A stretch of DNA of 26,573 nt from DATKPC01 sp035524275. Lineage in GTDB: Bacteria; Pseudomonadota; Gammaproteobacteria; Burkholderiales; Burkholderiaceae_F. The stretch lies in the NCBI GenBank assembly GCA_035524275.1, contig DATKPC010000107.1:1-26573 (forward strand), in the 5' to 3' direction. The notes below the pieces were generated by a model, which searched no databases, was not told the DNA's origin, and saw only the letters and a program-made list of their open reading frames with translations. This document shows, one piece after another, positions 14,554-23,206 of the stretch (positions are counted from its first letter, which is position 1; each line of letters begins with the position of its first letter). The translations under genes were made by a program, and so were the position numbers.

Positions 14554-15618
14554 ATGAAACGAATCACGATCGCCATCGCTGCGGCAGCGATCTCGCTGGC
14601 CGGCTTCGCCCCGTTCGCGGGCGCCCAGGAGAAGGGCACGATCGGCATCGCGATGCCGACGAAGTCGTCGGCCCGCTGGATCGCCGACGGCGACAACATG
14701 GTCAAGATCCTCGCGGCGCGCGGGTACAAGACCGACCTGCAGTATGCGGAAGACGATATCCCGAACCAGCTGGCCCAGGTCGAGAACATGATCACCAAGG
14801 GCGCGAAGGTGCTCGTGATCGCCGCCATCGACGGCACCACGCTGTCGAAGGCCCTGCAGAGCGCGGCCGACAAGGGCGTCAAGACGATCGCCTACGACCG
14901 CCTGATCCGCGGCAGCAAGAACGTCGACTACTACGCGACGTTCGACAACTTCCAGGTCGGCGTCCTGCAGGCGACATCGATCGTCGACAAGCTCGGCCTG
15001 AAGCAGGGCAAGGGGCCCTTCAACATCGAGCTGTTCGGCGGATCGCCCGACGACAACAACGCCTTCTTCTTCTACGACGGCGCGATGAGCGTGCTGAAGC
15101 CCTATCTCGACAGCGGCAAGCTCGTCGTGCGCAGCAAGCAGATGGGCATGGACAAGGTCGGGACGTTGCGCTGGGACGGCGCCGTGGCGCAGGCCCGGAT
15201 GGACAACCTGCTGTCGGCGTTCTACGGCAACGCGAAGGTCGACGCGGTCCTGTCGCCATACGACGGCCTGTCGATCGGCATCCTGTCGTCGCTGAAGGGC
15301 GTCGGCTATTGCACGGCGCAGCAGCCCTGCCCGATCGTCAGCGGACAGGACGCCGAGGTTCCCTCGGTGAAGTCGATCCTCAAGGGCGAGCAGTACTCGA
15401 CGATCTTCAAGGACACGCGGGAGCTGGCGAAGGTCGCGGCCGACATGGTCGACGCGGTGCTGTCCGGCAAGCAACCCGAGATCAATGACACGAAAACCTA
15501 CAACAACGGCGTGAAGGTCGTGCCCTCGTACCTGCTGAAGCCGGTCACGGTCGACGCGATGAACTGGAAGAAGGTGCTCGTCGACAGCGGCTACTACAAG
15601 GAATCGCAGATCCACTGA
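14554..15618 (+). CDS. chvE: Sugar ABC transporter periplasmic binding protein (ChvE family)
   Basis: A 354-residue periplasmic binding protein. The signal peptide covers residues 1-24, with cleavage after AGA and before QEKG. The type-I binding-protein fold begins at GTIGIAMPTKSSARWIADGD and includes NMITKGAKVLVIAAIDGTTL and VDAVLSPYDGLSIGILSSLKG, which are hallmarks of the ChvE/multiple-monosaccharide group in the CUT2 class. The length matches the family. ChvE-type proteins bind arabinose, galactose, glucose or xylose. The AraC-like regulator at the end of the operon and the upstream half-sites favour L-arabinose or a stereochemically similar sugar here. GAGGAG precedes the ATG. The ATPase gene follows after 126 nt that hold a strong hairpin. 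Confidence 0.92.
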   Translation: MKRITIAIAAAAISLAGFAPFAGAQEKGTIGIAMPTKSSARWIADGDNMVKILAARGYKTDLQYAEDDIPNQLAQVENMITKGAKVLVIAAIDGTTLSKALQSAADKGVKTIAYDRLIRGSKNVDYYATFDNFQVGVLQATSIVDKLGLKQGKGPFNIELFGGSPDDNNAFFFYDGAMSVLKPYLDSGKLVVRSKQMGMDKVGTLRWDGAVAQARMDNLLSAFYGNAKVDAVLSPYDGLSIGILSSLKGVGYCTAQQPCPIVSGQDAEVPSVKSILKGEQYSTIFKDTRELAKVAADMVDAVLSGKQPEINDTKTYNNGVKVVPSYLLKPVTVDAMNWKKVLVDSGYYKESQIH

Positions 15619-15644
15619 TAGGCCGTAGCGCCGCGAAGGCGTGC

Positions 15645-15676
15645 CGCGCCCCCGCGCCGCAAGGCCGCGGGGCGCG
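15645..15676 (+). terminator. GCAA-capped stem-loop between binding-protein and ATPase genes
   Basis: CGCGCCCC (15645-15652) pairs perfectly with GGGGCGCG (15669-15676). Inside, further pairs form with small bulges and the stem closes on a GCAA tetraloop (15659-15662), a stable GNRA type. No U-run follows, so this is more likely an mRNA-stabilising or partial attenuation element that keeps binding-protein mRNA more abundant than that of the ATPase and permease. Confidence 0.6.
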
Positions 15677-15744
15677 CGCGTTATCGGCCGCGGCGGATAC
15701 CGACCCAGCCGCCGATTCCAACGCCGCACGCTCGAGGCCGAAGC

Positions 15745-17274
15745 ATGTCCCTGGAGACCATTCTCGAGATGCGATCGATCCGGAAGGCCTTTCCGGGCGT
15801 CGTCGCGCTCAACAACGTCAACTTCAGCGTCCGCCGCGGGGAAATTCACGCGCTCGTCGGCGAAAACGGGGCGGGCAAGTCGACGCTGATGAAAGTGCTC
15901 TCCGGCGTCCTGCCTGCCGGCAGCTACACCGGTGCGGTGGTCTTCGATGGCGAGGAGCGGCGCTTCCGCGGAATCCGCGACAGCGAGGCGCTGGGCATCA
16001 GCATCATCCACCAGGAGCTGGCGCTGGTGCCGTCCCTGTCGATCACGGAGAACCTGTTCCTCGGCAACGAGATCGCGCACCGCGGCGTCGTCGACTGGAA
16101 TGCGGCGCATCGCCGCGCCATGCAGCTTCTCGCGGTCGTCGGCCTGAAGGAGTCCCCGTTCCGGCTGGTCGGCGATCTCGGCGTCGGCAAGCAGCAGCTC
16201 GTCGAGATCGCCAAGGCCCTTTCGCGCGAGGTGAAGCTGCTGATCCTGGACGAGCCGACCGCGAGCCTGAACGAGAACGAAAGCCGGGCACTGCTCGAGC
16301 TGCTGCTGGACCTGAAGTCCCGCGGCATCACCTGCATCCTGATCTCGCACAAGCTCAACGAGATCGCCCGCGTCGCCGATTCGGTCACGATCCTTCGCGA
16401 CGGTTCGACGGTCGAGACGATCGACTGCTCCGCGGCGCCGGCAAGCGAGGATCGGATGATTCGCGGCATGGTCGGCCGTGAAATGGCCGACCGCTTCCCG
16501 CGTCGCACTCCGCGGATCGGCGAGACCGTGTTCGAAGTGCGCGACTGGCATGTCCACGATCCGCTGCGACCGGACGTCGAGGCCATCAAGGGCATCGACC
16601 TGAACGTGAAGCGCGGCGAGATCGTCGGCATCGCCGGACTGATGGGCGCAGGGCGGACCGAATTCGCGATGAGCATCTTCGGGCGCTCGTGGGGCAAGCG
16701 CATCAGCGGGCAGGTGTTTCTTCGCGGCGAGCGGATCGACGTCGACACGGTCGAGAAGGCCGTCGACAAGGGACTTGCGTACGTGACCGAGGACCGCAAG
16801 GGCAACGGGCTGGTCCTGAACGAGGACATCCAGTTCAACGTCTCGCTGGCCAACCTGTCGGACGTGTCGGCCGCCGGCGTGATCGATGGCGGGCGCGAAT
16901 ACGCCGCAGCCGAGAAGTTCCGCAAGGCGCTGCGCATACGAAGCGCCGGCGTCGGGCAAAAGACCGTGAACCTGTCCGGCGGGAACCAGCAGAAGGTCGT
17001 GCTCAGCAAGTGGCTTTTCACGAACCCGGAGGTCCTGATCCTGGACGAGCCGACCCGCGGCATCGACGTCGGCGCCAAGTTCGAGATCTATACGATCATC
17101 GCGCAGCTCGCCGACGAAGGGAAATGCGTCATCATGATCTCGTCGGAAATGCAGGAACTCCTCGGCATGTGCGACCGCATCTACGTGATGAGCGAGGGTC
17201 GCTTCGTCGCCGAGGTGGCCGGGGCGGAAGCCTCGCAGGAAATGATCATGCGTGCCATCGTCACCCGTCACTGA
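15745..17274 (+). CDS. gguA: Monosaccharide ABC transporter, double ATP-binding subunit (GguA/MmsA family)
   Basis: A 509-residue cytoplasmic ATPase with two fused ABC domains, as in CUT2 transporters such as AraG and XylG. First domain: Walker A GENGAGKST at 39-47, signature-like LGVGKQQ at 145-151 and Walker B LLILDEPTASL from 165. Second domain: a degenerate P-loop GLMGAGRTE at about 299-307, in which Arg replaces the invariant Lys, a canonical LSGGNQQKVVLSKWL from about 410 and Walker B LILDEPTRGIDVGAKFEIY. Degeneracy of the second Walker A is normal in this family. The permease gene starts 5 nt after its stop, so the two are tightly coupled. It energises import of the sugar caught by the ChvE-like protein. 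Confidence 0.93.
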   Translation: MSLETILEMRSIRKAFPGVVALNNVNFSVRRGEIHALVGENGAGKSTLMKVLSGVLPAGSYTGAVVFDGEERRFRGIRDSEALGISIIHQELALVPSLSITENLFLGNEIAHRGVVDWNAAHRRAMQLLAVVGLKESPFRLVGDLGVGKQQLVEIAKALSREVKLLILDEPTASLNENESRALLELLLDLKSRGITCILISHKLNEIARVADSVTILRDGSTVETIDCSAAPASEDRMIRGMVGREMADRFPRRTPRIGETVFEVRDWHVHDPLRPDVEAIKGIDLNVKRGEIVGIAGLMGAGRTEFAMSIFGRSWGKRISGQVFLRGERIDVDTVEKAVDKGLAYVTEDRKGNGLVLNEDIQFNVSLANLSDVSAAGVIDGGREYAAAEKFRKALRIRSAGVGQKTVNLSGGNQQKVVLSKWLFTNPEVLILDEPTRGIDVGAKFEIYTIIAQLADEGKCVIMISSEMQELLGMCDRIYVMSEGRFVAEVAGAEASQEMIMRAIVTRH

Positions 17275-17279
17275 CATCC

Positions 17280-18497
17280 ATGGACAACAAGCTCGTCGAT
17301 ACCGCCCCTTCCGAAGCGAACGTCGAGGCGCCGGCCGCGGCGCGGAAGACGCTCGACTTCGTGAAGCAGAACTTCCGCGAATACGGAATGCTGATCTCGT
17401 TGATCGCCATCATGGTCTTCTTCCAGGCCGTGACCGACGGAACGCTGATGCAGCCGCTGAACCTGACGAACCTCGTGCTGCAGAACAGCTACATCGTGAT
17501 CATGGCGCTGGGGATGCTCCTCGTCATCGTCGCGGGCTACATCGATCTTTCCGTCGGCTCCGTCAGCGGATTCATCGGCGCACTGGCTGCCGTCCTGATG
17601 GTGAACTTCGACTGGCACTTCGTGCCGGCGTCGCTCGCCTGCCTCGCCGTCGGTGCCCTGATCGGCGCCGCGCAGGGCTGGTTCGTCGCGTACTTCCGCA
17701 TTCCGGCGTTCATCGTCACGTTGGCCGGCATGCTGGTCTTCAAGGGCCTGGCGCTCGCGTTGCTGCAGGGCCAATCGGTGGGCCCGTTCCCGGACGCGTT
17801 CCAGAAGCTCAGCTCGGGGTTCATCCCCGACTTCTTCCATGTCCCGGGCTTGAAGTGGACGTCGCTGCTCATCGGCATCGGCGCCGCGGCGCTGCTCGTC
17901 ATCGGCGGGATCCGCGAGCGACGCAACCAGCTTCGGCACGGCATCGATTCCGGGCCGGTCGGCCTGTTCGCGTTCCGGACCGCGGTCTTCGCGACGCTGC
18001 TGGTCTTCTTCTGCTACCTCCTCGCGTCCTACAAGGGGCTGCCGGACGTCCTGATCGTGATGGCCGTCCTGATCGTCGCGTTCGATTTCGTCACGACGCG
18101 CACGACGCTGGGCCGGCGCATCTATGCGCTCGGCGGGAATTCGAAGGCCGCCAAGCTTTCGGGCATCAACACGGAGCGGTTGAGTTTCGTCACGTTCGTC
18201 ATCATGGGCGTTCTCGCCGCGCTCGCCGGCCTGATCTTCGCGGCGCGGCTCAACACGGCGACACCGAAAGCCGGCGTCGGATTCGAGCTCGACGTCATCG
18301 CCGCGTGCTTCATCGGGGGCGCCTCGGCATCCGGCGGCGTCGGCAAGGTGATGGGCGCGGTCATCGGCGCCTTCGTCATGGGCGTGATGAACAACGGGAT
18401 GTCGATCATGGGCATCGGCATCGACTACCAGCAGGTCATCAAGGGGCTGGTCCTGCTCGCGGCGGTCTTCTTCGACGTCTACAACAAGAACAAGTAG
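17280..18497 (+). CDS. gguB: Monosaccharide ABC transporter permease (GguB/MmsB family)
   Basis: A 405-residue inner-membrane permease with about ten hydrophobic segments. The cytoplasmic N-terminus (about 35 residues) is followed by YGMLISLIAIMVFFQAVTDG. The CUT2 family motif AGYIDLSVGSVSGFIGAL and the ATPase-contact loop ALGGNSKAAKLSGINTERL are present, as are GFELDVIAACFIGGAS and GVMNNGMSIMGI near the C-terminus. The long form of about 400 residues, with an extra hydrophilic insertion around GIRERRNQLRHGIDSG, fits the MmsB/GguB type rather than the shorter AraH or RbsC. The start lies 5 nt after the ATPase stop. The AraC-like regulator gene follows. Confidence 0.93.
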   Translation: MDNKLVDTAPSEANVEAPAAARKTLDFVKQNFREYGMLISLIAIMVFFQAVTDGTLMQPLNLTNLVLQNSYIVIMALGMLLVIVAGYIDLSVGSVSGFIGALAAVLMVNFDWHFVPASLACLAVGALIGAAQGWFVAYFRIPAFIVTLAGMLVFKGLALALLQGQSVGPFPDAFQKLSSGFIPDFFHVPGLKWTSLLIGIGAAALLVIGGIRERRNQLRHGIDSGPVGLFAFRTAVFATLLVFFCYLLASYKGLPDVLIVMAVLIVAFDFVTTRTTLGRRIYALGGNSKAAKLSGINTERLSFVTFVIMGVLAALAGLIFAARLNTATPKAGVGFELDVIAACFIGGASASGGVGKVMGAVIGAFVMGVMNNGMSIMGIGIDYQQVIKGLVLLAAVFFDVYNKNK

Positions 18498-18573
18498 CGT
18501 GGGCCGGATCCGAACCGATCCGCGGCAGGCGGCGCCGCGCCGGCGCGCCCGCGACGCGACGTCGCTCAACGCC

Positions 18574-19428
18574 ATGCGGTCGTCGCGGCCGGACGGCGAA
18601 GCGCGGATCGTGCCCGGCTCGACGGCCATCCTGCGGGGCGGGGCGCTGGACATTCGCACCGACATGCCGGCCGGGACAAGCGGCTACCTCCTGGACCTGA
18701 CATCGAAGGGCCGCGGGGAGATGTCCGTCGGCGGCGCCGCGCTCGCCTGCCATCCGGGTGACGCGATTCTCGTCCCGCCCGGCGTGCCGTGTTCCTATCG
18801 CCGCGCGCCCGGCAGCGCCCAATGGCTGCACCGCTGGATCCACTTCCGGCCCCGCGATGCGTGGGCGCACCTGCTGGCCTGGCCGCTGCCGGCGGGTCAT
18901 CGCGTCGGCCGGCTGCGCCTCGCCTCGTCGCCCACGCGCGTCGAAATCGAGGCGCTTGTCGCCGACATCGATGCCGCGCATCGCGGCGGCGATGCCGTCT
19001 CGGAGGAGCTCGCGCTCAATCTCCTGGAGCGACTGCTCATCCGTTGCCGCGACGCCGCTTCCGGGAACCCCCGCGGCCCTCGCGATATCCGGGTGATCGC
19101 GGCATGTCGCCTGATCGCCGATACGCTGGCCCGCGACGTGGGCCTGGCCGACATCGCGCGATACGTCGAGCTGTCGACGTCGCGCCTGATCCACCTGTTT
19201 CGCGACGAAACCGGCGTCAGCATCCTGCGCTGGCGCGAGGACAAGCGCATCGTGGTGGCGCGGCACCTGCTGCACAGCACGACGCTGCCGGTATCGGCCG
19301 TCGCCGCCCACGTCGGCTATGAAGATCGCCTGTATTTCTCGCGCGTCTTCCGCAAGCGCGTCGGCATGAGCCCGACGGAGTTCCGCGACGCGAGGGGCCG
19401 CGGCGAATCGCGACGGCGCGGCGCCTGA
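18574..19428 (+). CDS. AraC-like transcriptional regulator, arabinose type
   Basis: A 284-residue regulator with an N-terminal sugar-binding cupin and a C-terminal double helix-turn-helix. It resembles E. coli AraC itself more than the wider family: HPGDAILVPPG, WLHRWIHFRPRDAW and SEELALNLLERLLIRC line up with the same segments there, and the Tyr, His and Trp of the arabinose pocket appear retained, while the Arg of the ligand loop is Lys (TSKGRG). The DNA-binding half has ADIARYVELSTSRLIHLFRD and YFSRVFRKRVGMSPTEFR. The ATG at 18574 is chosen because the cupin start aligns from there; a GTG at 18499, one nt after the permease stop, would add 25 Arg-rich residues. Cotranscribed with the transporter, it probably controls the operon through the half-sites at 14406-14442. 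Confidence 0.9.
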   Translation: MRSSRPDGEARIVPGSTAILRGGALDIRTDMPAGTSGYLLDLTSKGRGEMSVGGAALACHPGDAILVPPGVPCSYRRAPGSAQWLHRWIHFRPRDAWAHLLAWPLPAGHRVGRLRLASSPTRVEIEALVADIDAAHRGGDAVSEELALNLLERLLIRCRDAASGNPRGPRDIRVIAACRLIADTLARDVGLADIARYVELSTSRLIHLFRDETGVSILRWREDKRIVVARHLLHSTTLPVSAVAAHVGYEDRLYFSRVFRKRVGMSPTEFRDARGRGESRRRGA

Positions 19429-19430
19429 CT

Positions 19431-19495
19431 CGCCGCAGGCAACGCGCCCGGGGGTTCCGCCTGCGGCGCGGCGCCGAACCCCGTGCCGGCACGGG
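19431..19495. terminator. Overlapping inverted repeats between convergent genes
   Basis: Three inverted repeats share this gap. CGCCGCAGGC (19431-19440) pairs with GCCTGCGGCG (19459-19468). GGGGTTC (19451-19457) pairs with GAACCCC (19476-19482). CCCGTGCCGGCACGGG (19480-19495) is a perfect 16-bp palindrome. The first two are mutually exclusive folds. Position between convergent araC-like and fadD genes suggests a bidirectional transcription-end region, though no U-runs are present. Confidence 0.5.
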
Positions 19496-19507
19496 CCGGC
19501 GGCCGCG

Positions 19508-21196
19508 TCATGCGGCGCCCCCCGGGTTGCCCCCTTCGCGCAGCTTCCTTCGCAGGATCTTGCCGACGTTGGTCTTCGGCAGCGGTTCGCTGGAGAACTC
19601 GACGATCTTCGGGATCTTGTAGCCGGTCAGGTGCCGCCGGCAATGGTCGAGCAGCGCCTCCTCGGTGAGGCTGTCGTTCCTTTTCAACACGACGATCTTG
19701 ACGACTTCGCCGGACCGCTCGTCGGGCGCGCCGATTGCCGCAACCTCGGCCACGTCTTCATGAAGCGCGACCACGTCCTCGATCTGGTTCGGGAAGACCT
19801 TGAACCCGGAGACGATGATCATGTCTTTCTTGCGATCGGTAATCCTGAAGTGGCCGCGCTCGTCCACGAATCCCATGTCGCCCGTTCGCAGCCAGCCCTC
19901 CTCGAGGAACACCTTCTCGGTCTCGTCGGGGCGGTTCCAATAGCCGCTCATCACCTGCGGTCCGCGAACGCAGATCTCGCCGACCTGGCCGACCGGCGCC
20001 TCCTGGTCGCTTTCGTCGACGATCCGGGCTTCCGTCGATGGAATGGGTATCCCGATGTCCCCGGTCCAGTCCGCGATGCCGAGCGGGTTCGAGATCACGA
20101 CCGGCGACGTCTCGGTCAGCCCGTAGCCTTCGATGATGGGCAGGCCGGTGCGCTTCTTCCACCGCTCCGCGACCGCGCGCTGCACCGCCATTCCGCCGGC
20201 GCTCGCCAGCTTCAACCGGCTCGTGTCGACGCCGGCGAATTCCGGCGTATCGAGCAAGGCCCGATACAGCGTGTTGACGCCGATCAGGATCGTGAACGGG
20301 TATTTCTTCAGGTCGTGGATGAATGCCGGCAGGTCCTTCGGGTTCGTCACGAGGACGGTATGCGCGCCTTTCTTCAGGAACACGAGACAGGAGGTCAGTG
20401 CATAGATGTGGTACATCGGCAGCGGACAGACGAACACCTCCTTGCCGTCGAGCAGGTCGCGCGCCGTCCATGCGGCGGTCTGCTGCACGTTGGCCACCAG
20501 GTTGCCGTGCGTCAGCACCGCGCCTTTCGCGACGCCGGTCGTGCCGCCGGTGTACTGCAGGAATGCGACGTCGTCGTGATCGAGCGGCACCGCCTCGACG
20601 TCGAGCCCGCGCCCTGCCCGCAGCGCGGCGTTGAACTCGACCGCGCCCGCGATCGTCCACGGCGGCACCATGTGCTTGACGTACTTGACGACGGCGTTCG
20701 TGAGCAGTTCCTTGACCGCCGGGAACAGGTCGCCGACCTCCGTCGTGATGACGGTCAGCTTCAGCGCCGGGTTCCTCTGCAGCACTTCCTGCAACGTGTG
20801 CGCAAAGTTCTCCAGAACGACGATGGCCGACGCGCCGGAGTCCTGGAGCTGGTGCTCCAGTTCCGGGACCGTGTACTGCGGATTGACGTTGACCACGACG
20901 AGGCCCGCCCGCAGCGCGCCGAAAATGGCGACCGGATACTGCAGCAGGTTGGGCATCATGACCGCCACGCGGTCGCCCTTGCGCAGGCCGAGCGAACGCT
21001 GCAGGTAGGCCGCAAAGCGGCGACTGGACTCCTCGAGCTCGGCATACGTCATCGTCGCGCCCAGGTTGCTGTAGGCCGGCAGGTTGCCGAAACGCGCGCA
21101 GCTCTGCAGCACGATGTCCCTCAACGAGGCGAACTCGTGCACGTCGACGTCCGCGGGGACGCCGGGAGGGTAGTGATCCAGCCAGGTTCGTTGCAT
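19508..21196 (-). CDS. fadD: Long-chain fatty-acid--CoA ligase
   Basis: A 562-residue adenylate-forming enzyme that activates fatty acids to acyl-CoA at the cytoplasmic membrane. Motifs in order: the ATP-binding loop YTGGTTGVAKGA, the hinge-side GYGLTETSPV, LRTGDMGFVDERGHFRITDR, and the C-terminal catalytic lysine loop PKTNVGKILRRKL. Length and the N-terminal WLDHYPPGVPADVD fit FadD. The chosen ATG has GGAGGGG upstream. It is divergent from the WS/DGAT gene across 392 nt, which suggests shared control and supply of acyl-CoA for ester synthesis. It is convergent with the AraC-like gene. Confidence 0.93.
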   Translation of the reverse strand: MQRTWLDHYPPGVPADVDVHEFASLRDIVLQSCARFGNLPAYSNLGATMTYAELEESSRRFAAYLQRSLGLRKGDRVAVMMPNLLQYPVAIFGALRAGLVVVNVNPQYTVPELEHQLQDSGASAIVVLENFAHTLQEVLQRNPALKLTVITTEVGDLFPAVKELLTNAVVKYVKHMVPPWTIAGAVEFNAALRAGRGLDVEAVPLDHDDVAFLQYTGGTTGVAKGAVLTHGNLVANVQQTAAWTARDLLDGKEVFVCPLPMYHIYALTSCLVFLKKGAHTVLVTNPKDLPAFIHDLKKYPFTILIGVNTLYRALLDTPEFAGVDTSRLKLASAGGMAVQRAVAERWKKRTGLPIIEGYGLTETSPVVISNPLGIADWTGDIGIPIPSTEARIVDESDQEAPVGQVGEICVRGPQVMSGYWNRPDETEKVFLEEGWLRTGDMGFVDERGHFRITDRKKDMIIVSGFKVFPNQIEDVVALHEDVAEVAAIGAPDERSGEVVKIVVLKRNDSLTEEALLDHCRRHLTGYKIPKIVEFSSEPLPKTNVGKILRRKLREGGNPGGAA

Positions 21197-21588
21197 CTCG
21201 GGCCCCTCCGCGTCAGTTCGCTCTGATGCCGCACAACCGCCGGGCCGCTCGATGCGCCGCGCGCGGCGACGACCGACCCTTCGAGAATAACTTAGCGCCC
21301 GGCGTCCTTCGCGTGGTTGCGAACCGTCAACGGTTGAGCCGGGCCGTGCGGCCGCGGAGCCAGGTCCGGCGATGCTGCGGCGCCGCACGCGTCGCCCCGA
21401 CGCGCCAGGCAGGCGGCAGCGCCGCGCGGCCCGCGGCCTTGCTGACATCCGTCAATGGCGAATCGCCCGCCGTCTCTAGGATTCCTGCAAGGAACCGCGC
21501 AACCCATGGCGCACCTGCGATGGCGGGAACCGGTTCGGTCGCGCCGCGGCCGCGATCGCGGCGCCGAAGCGAGGAGGAGCGGCAGGCG
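21197..21588. promoter_or_regulatory. Divergent control region of fadD and the lipid-ester genes
   Basis: This 392-nt gap contains no convincing gene. It carries several AACCG/CGGTT half-sites: an inverted pair AACCGT-CA-ACGGTT at 21322-21335, a perfect palindrome GAACCGGTTC at 21527-21536, and a lone AACCG at 21493-21497. A minus-strand TATTCT (21286-21291) is a possible -10 for fadD. GAGGAGGAG at 21571-21579 is the ribosome site of the acyltransferase gene. In-frame ATG codons upstream of 21589 give only an Arg-rich extension and are not used. Confidence 0.5.
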
Positions 21589-23157
21589 ATGGCAAGCTAT
21601 CCGATGAGCGCGGTGGACGCCGCCTGGTACCACATGGACGGCCCGTCGAACCTCGCCATGGTGACGGGCCTGATGGTGACGAAGGAGCCCCTCGACTTCA
21701 AGAAAGTGCGCGCGATCTACCGCGAGCGAATCGTCCGCTTCGACCGTTTCCGGCAGCGAGTCGTCGAATCCGGGTTCCCGATCGCGACGCCGCACTGGGT
21801 GGACATGCCGCACTTCGACGTCGACCAGCACATCCACCACCTCACGCTGCCGGCGCCCCACGACGAAGCCGCGCTGAATGCCCTGATCGTGGACATCGCC
21901 AGTACGCCGCTGGACCGCGAGCAGCCGCTGTGGCAGGTACACATCGTCGACAACGTCGATGGCGGCAGCGCGGTGTTCACGCGCTTCCATCATTGCATCG
22001 CCGATGGCACCGCGATGATGCACGTGATCCAGCATCTCTTCGACCCCGCACCGGGCCCGGTGCGGAAGTCCGGCGCGCCGGCTGCAGCGACGGCAGCCGG
22101 GCGGCCGGCGCGCGGCGGCTTGCTGACGTCGGCGTTCGACGCGATCGAGGGCGCTGCCCGCCGGACGTGGGCGGCGGCCGGGGTGGCCGTGGATGCCGTC
22201 GCTCATCCGCGGCCGGCGATCGAGAAGGCCGCGCTGGTGCTGCGCGGCGCCGAAGCGCTGCTGACCGAACTGGTGAAGTGGCCGGATCCGAAGTCTCCGT
22301 TCAAGGGCGAGTTCGGCATGCGCAAGCACGTCGCGTGGTCGAAGCCCGTCGCGATCAAGGACGTCAAGGAGGTCGGCGCGCGGTCCGGCGCGAAAGTCAA
22401 CGACGTGCTGGTGGCCGCGATGACGGGCGCGCTGCGCACGTACCTCCGGCGGCGCGGCGTCGACGTCGACCACACGACCGTTCGCGCGATGGTGCCCGTC
22501 GACTTGAGGCCGCCGGAGCGGGCCGGCGAACTGGGCAACGATTTCGGGCTCGTGATCCTCGACCTGGCCGTCTCCAAGGCCCGCGCGGCAACGCGACTGG
22601 CGCTTACGCAGGCCCGGATGGACGCGTTGAAGCGTTCGCCGGAACCGATCGCGATGCGATTCCTGTTCGAGATCTTCGGCCGCGGGCCCAAGGCGGTGGA
22701 AGACGTCGCCAACGACATCTTCGGCAGCAAGGCGAGCCTCGTGATGACGAACGTGGCCGGCCCGAAGGAGCCGCTGTTCCTGGCCGGCGTGCCGATCGAG
22801 CGGATGATGTTCTGGGTGCCGCACCCCGGCCGGCAGCTTGGCATGGGCATCAGCATCATGAGCTATCGCGGAATGGCTTCCCTGGCGGTCATTGCCGACG
22901 CGCGCCTCGTTCCCGACCCGGAAAAGATCACCGAGGAGTTCGACCGCGAGTTCGACAAGGCGCTGCGCAGCGTCCGGGCGGCGGCCGCCGGGACTGCCGC
23001 GAACAGGACGGCGGCCAAGGCGACCAAAGCATCGAACAAAGCGGTGAAGCAGCGGGCCGCGGCGGCGAAAGTCGCCGGGCGCAAGTCGGCGCCCGCGGGC
23101 CTGCCGAGCTCGCGGCGTGTCGCGCCGGGCAAATCGCGCCCGCCGCGCGTGGCGTGA
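21589..23157 (+). CDS. Wax ester synthase / diacylglycerol acyltransferase (WS/DGAT), first copy
   Basis: A 522-residue acyltransferase that joins acyl-CoA to a fatty alcohol or diacylglycerol. The N-terminal MSAVDAAWYHMDGPSNLAMV and the active-site HHCIADG at 134-140 define the family. The C-terminal domain contains KVNDVLVAAMTGALRTYL, MVPVDLRP and LVMTNVAGPKEPLFLAG. GAGGAGGAG upstream fixes the start. Unusually, about the last 55 residues form a low-complexity Ala/Lys/Arg tail (for example AAKATKASNKAVKQRAAAAK) beyond the normal end of the fold, resembling histone-H1-like or granule-associated tails. The second WS/DGAT gene starts 49 nt later on the same strand. Confidence 0.92.
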   Translation: MASYPMSAVDAAWYHMDGPSNLAMVTGLMVTKEPLDFKKVRAIYRERIVRFDRFRQRVVESGFPIATPHWVDMPHFDVDQHIHHLTLPAPHDEAALNALIVDIASTPLDREQPLWQVHIVDNVDGGSAVFTRFHHCIADGTAMMHVIQHLFDPAPGPVRKSGAPAAATAAGRPARGGLLTSAFDAIEGAARRTWAAAGVAVDAVAHPRPAIEKAALVLRGAEALLTELVKWPDPKSPFKGEFGMRKHVAWSKPVAIKDVKEVGARSGAKVNDVLVAAMTGALRTYLRRRGVDVDHTTVRAMVPVDLRPPERAGELGNDFGLVILDLAVSKARAATRLALTQARMDALKRSPEPIAMRFLFEIFGRGPKAVEDVANDIFGSKASLVMTNVAGPKEPLFLAGVPIERMMFWVPHPGRQLGMGISIMSYRGMASLAVIADARLVPDPEKITEEFDREFDKALRSVRAAAAGTAANRTAAKATKASNKAVKQRAAAAKVAGRKSAPAGLPSSRRVAPGKSRPPRVA

Positions 23158-23206
23158 CCGGCAACGGCGGGTCGGCCGCTTTCGTCGCATCGCGCGGGCC
23201 GATCCG

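Noticed and set aside
14533..17277. 914-codon minus-strand frame opposite the binding-protein and ATPase genes
   Set aside because: Shadow of the ABC transporter genes; no motif and no ribosome site.
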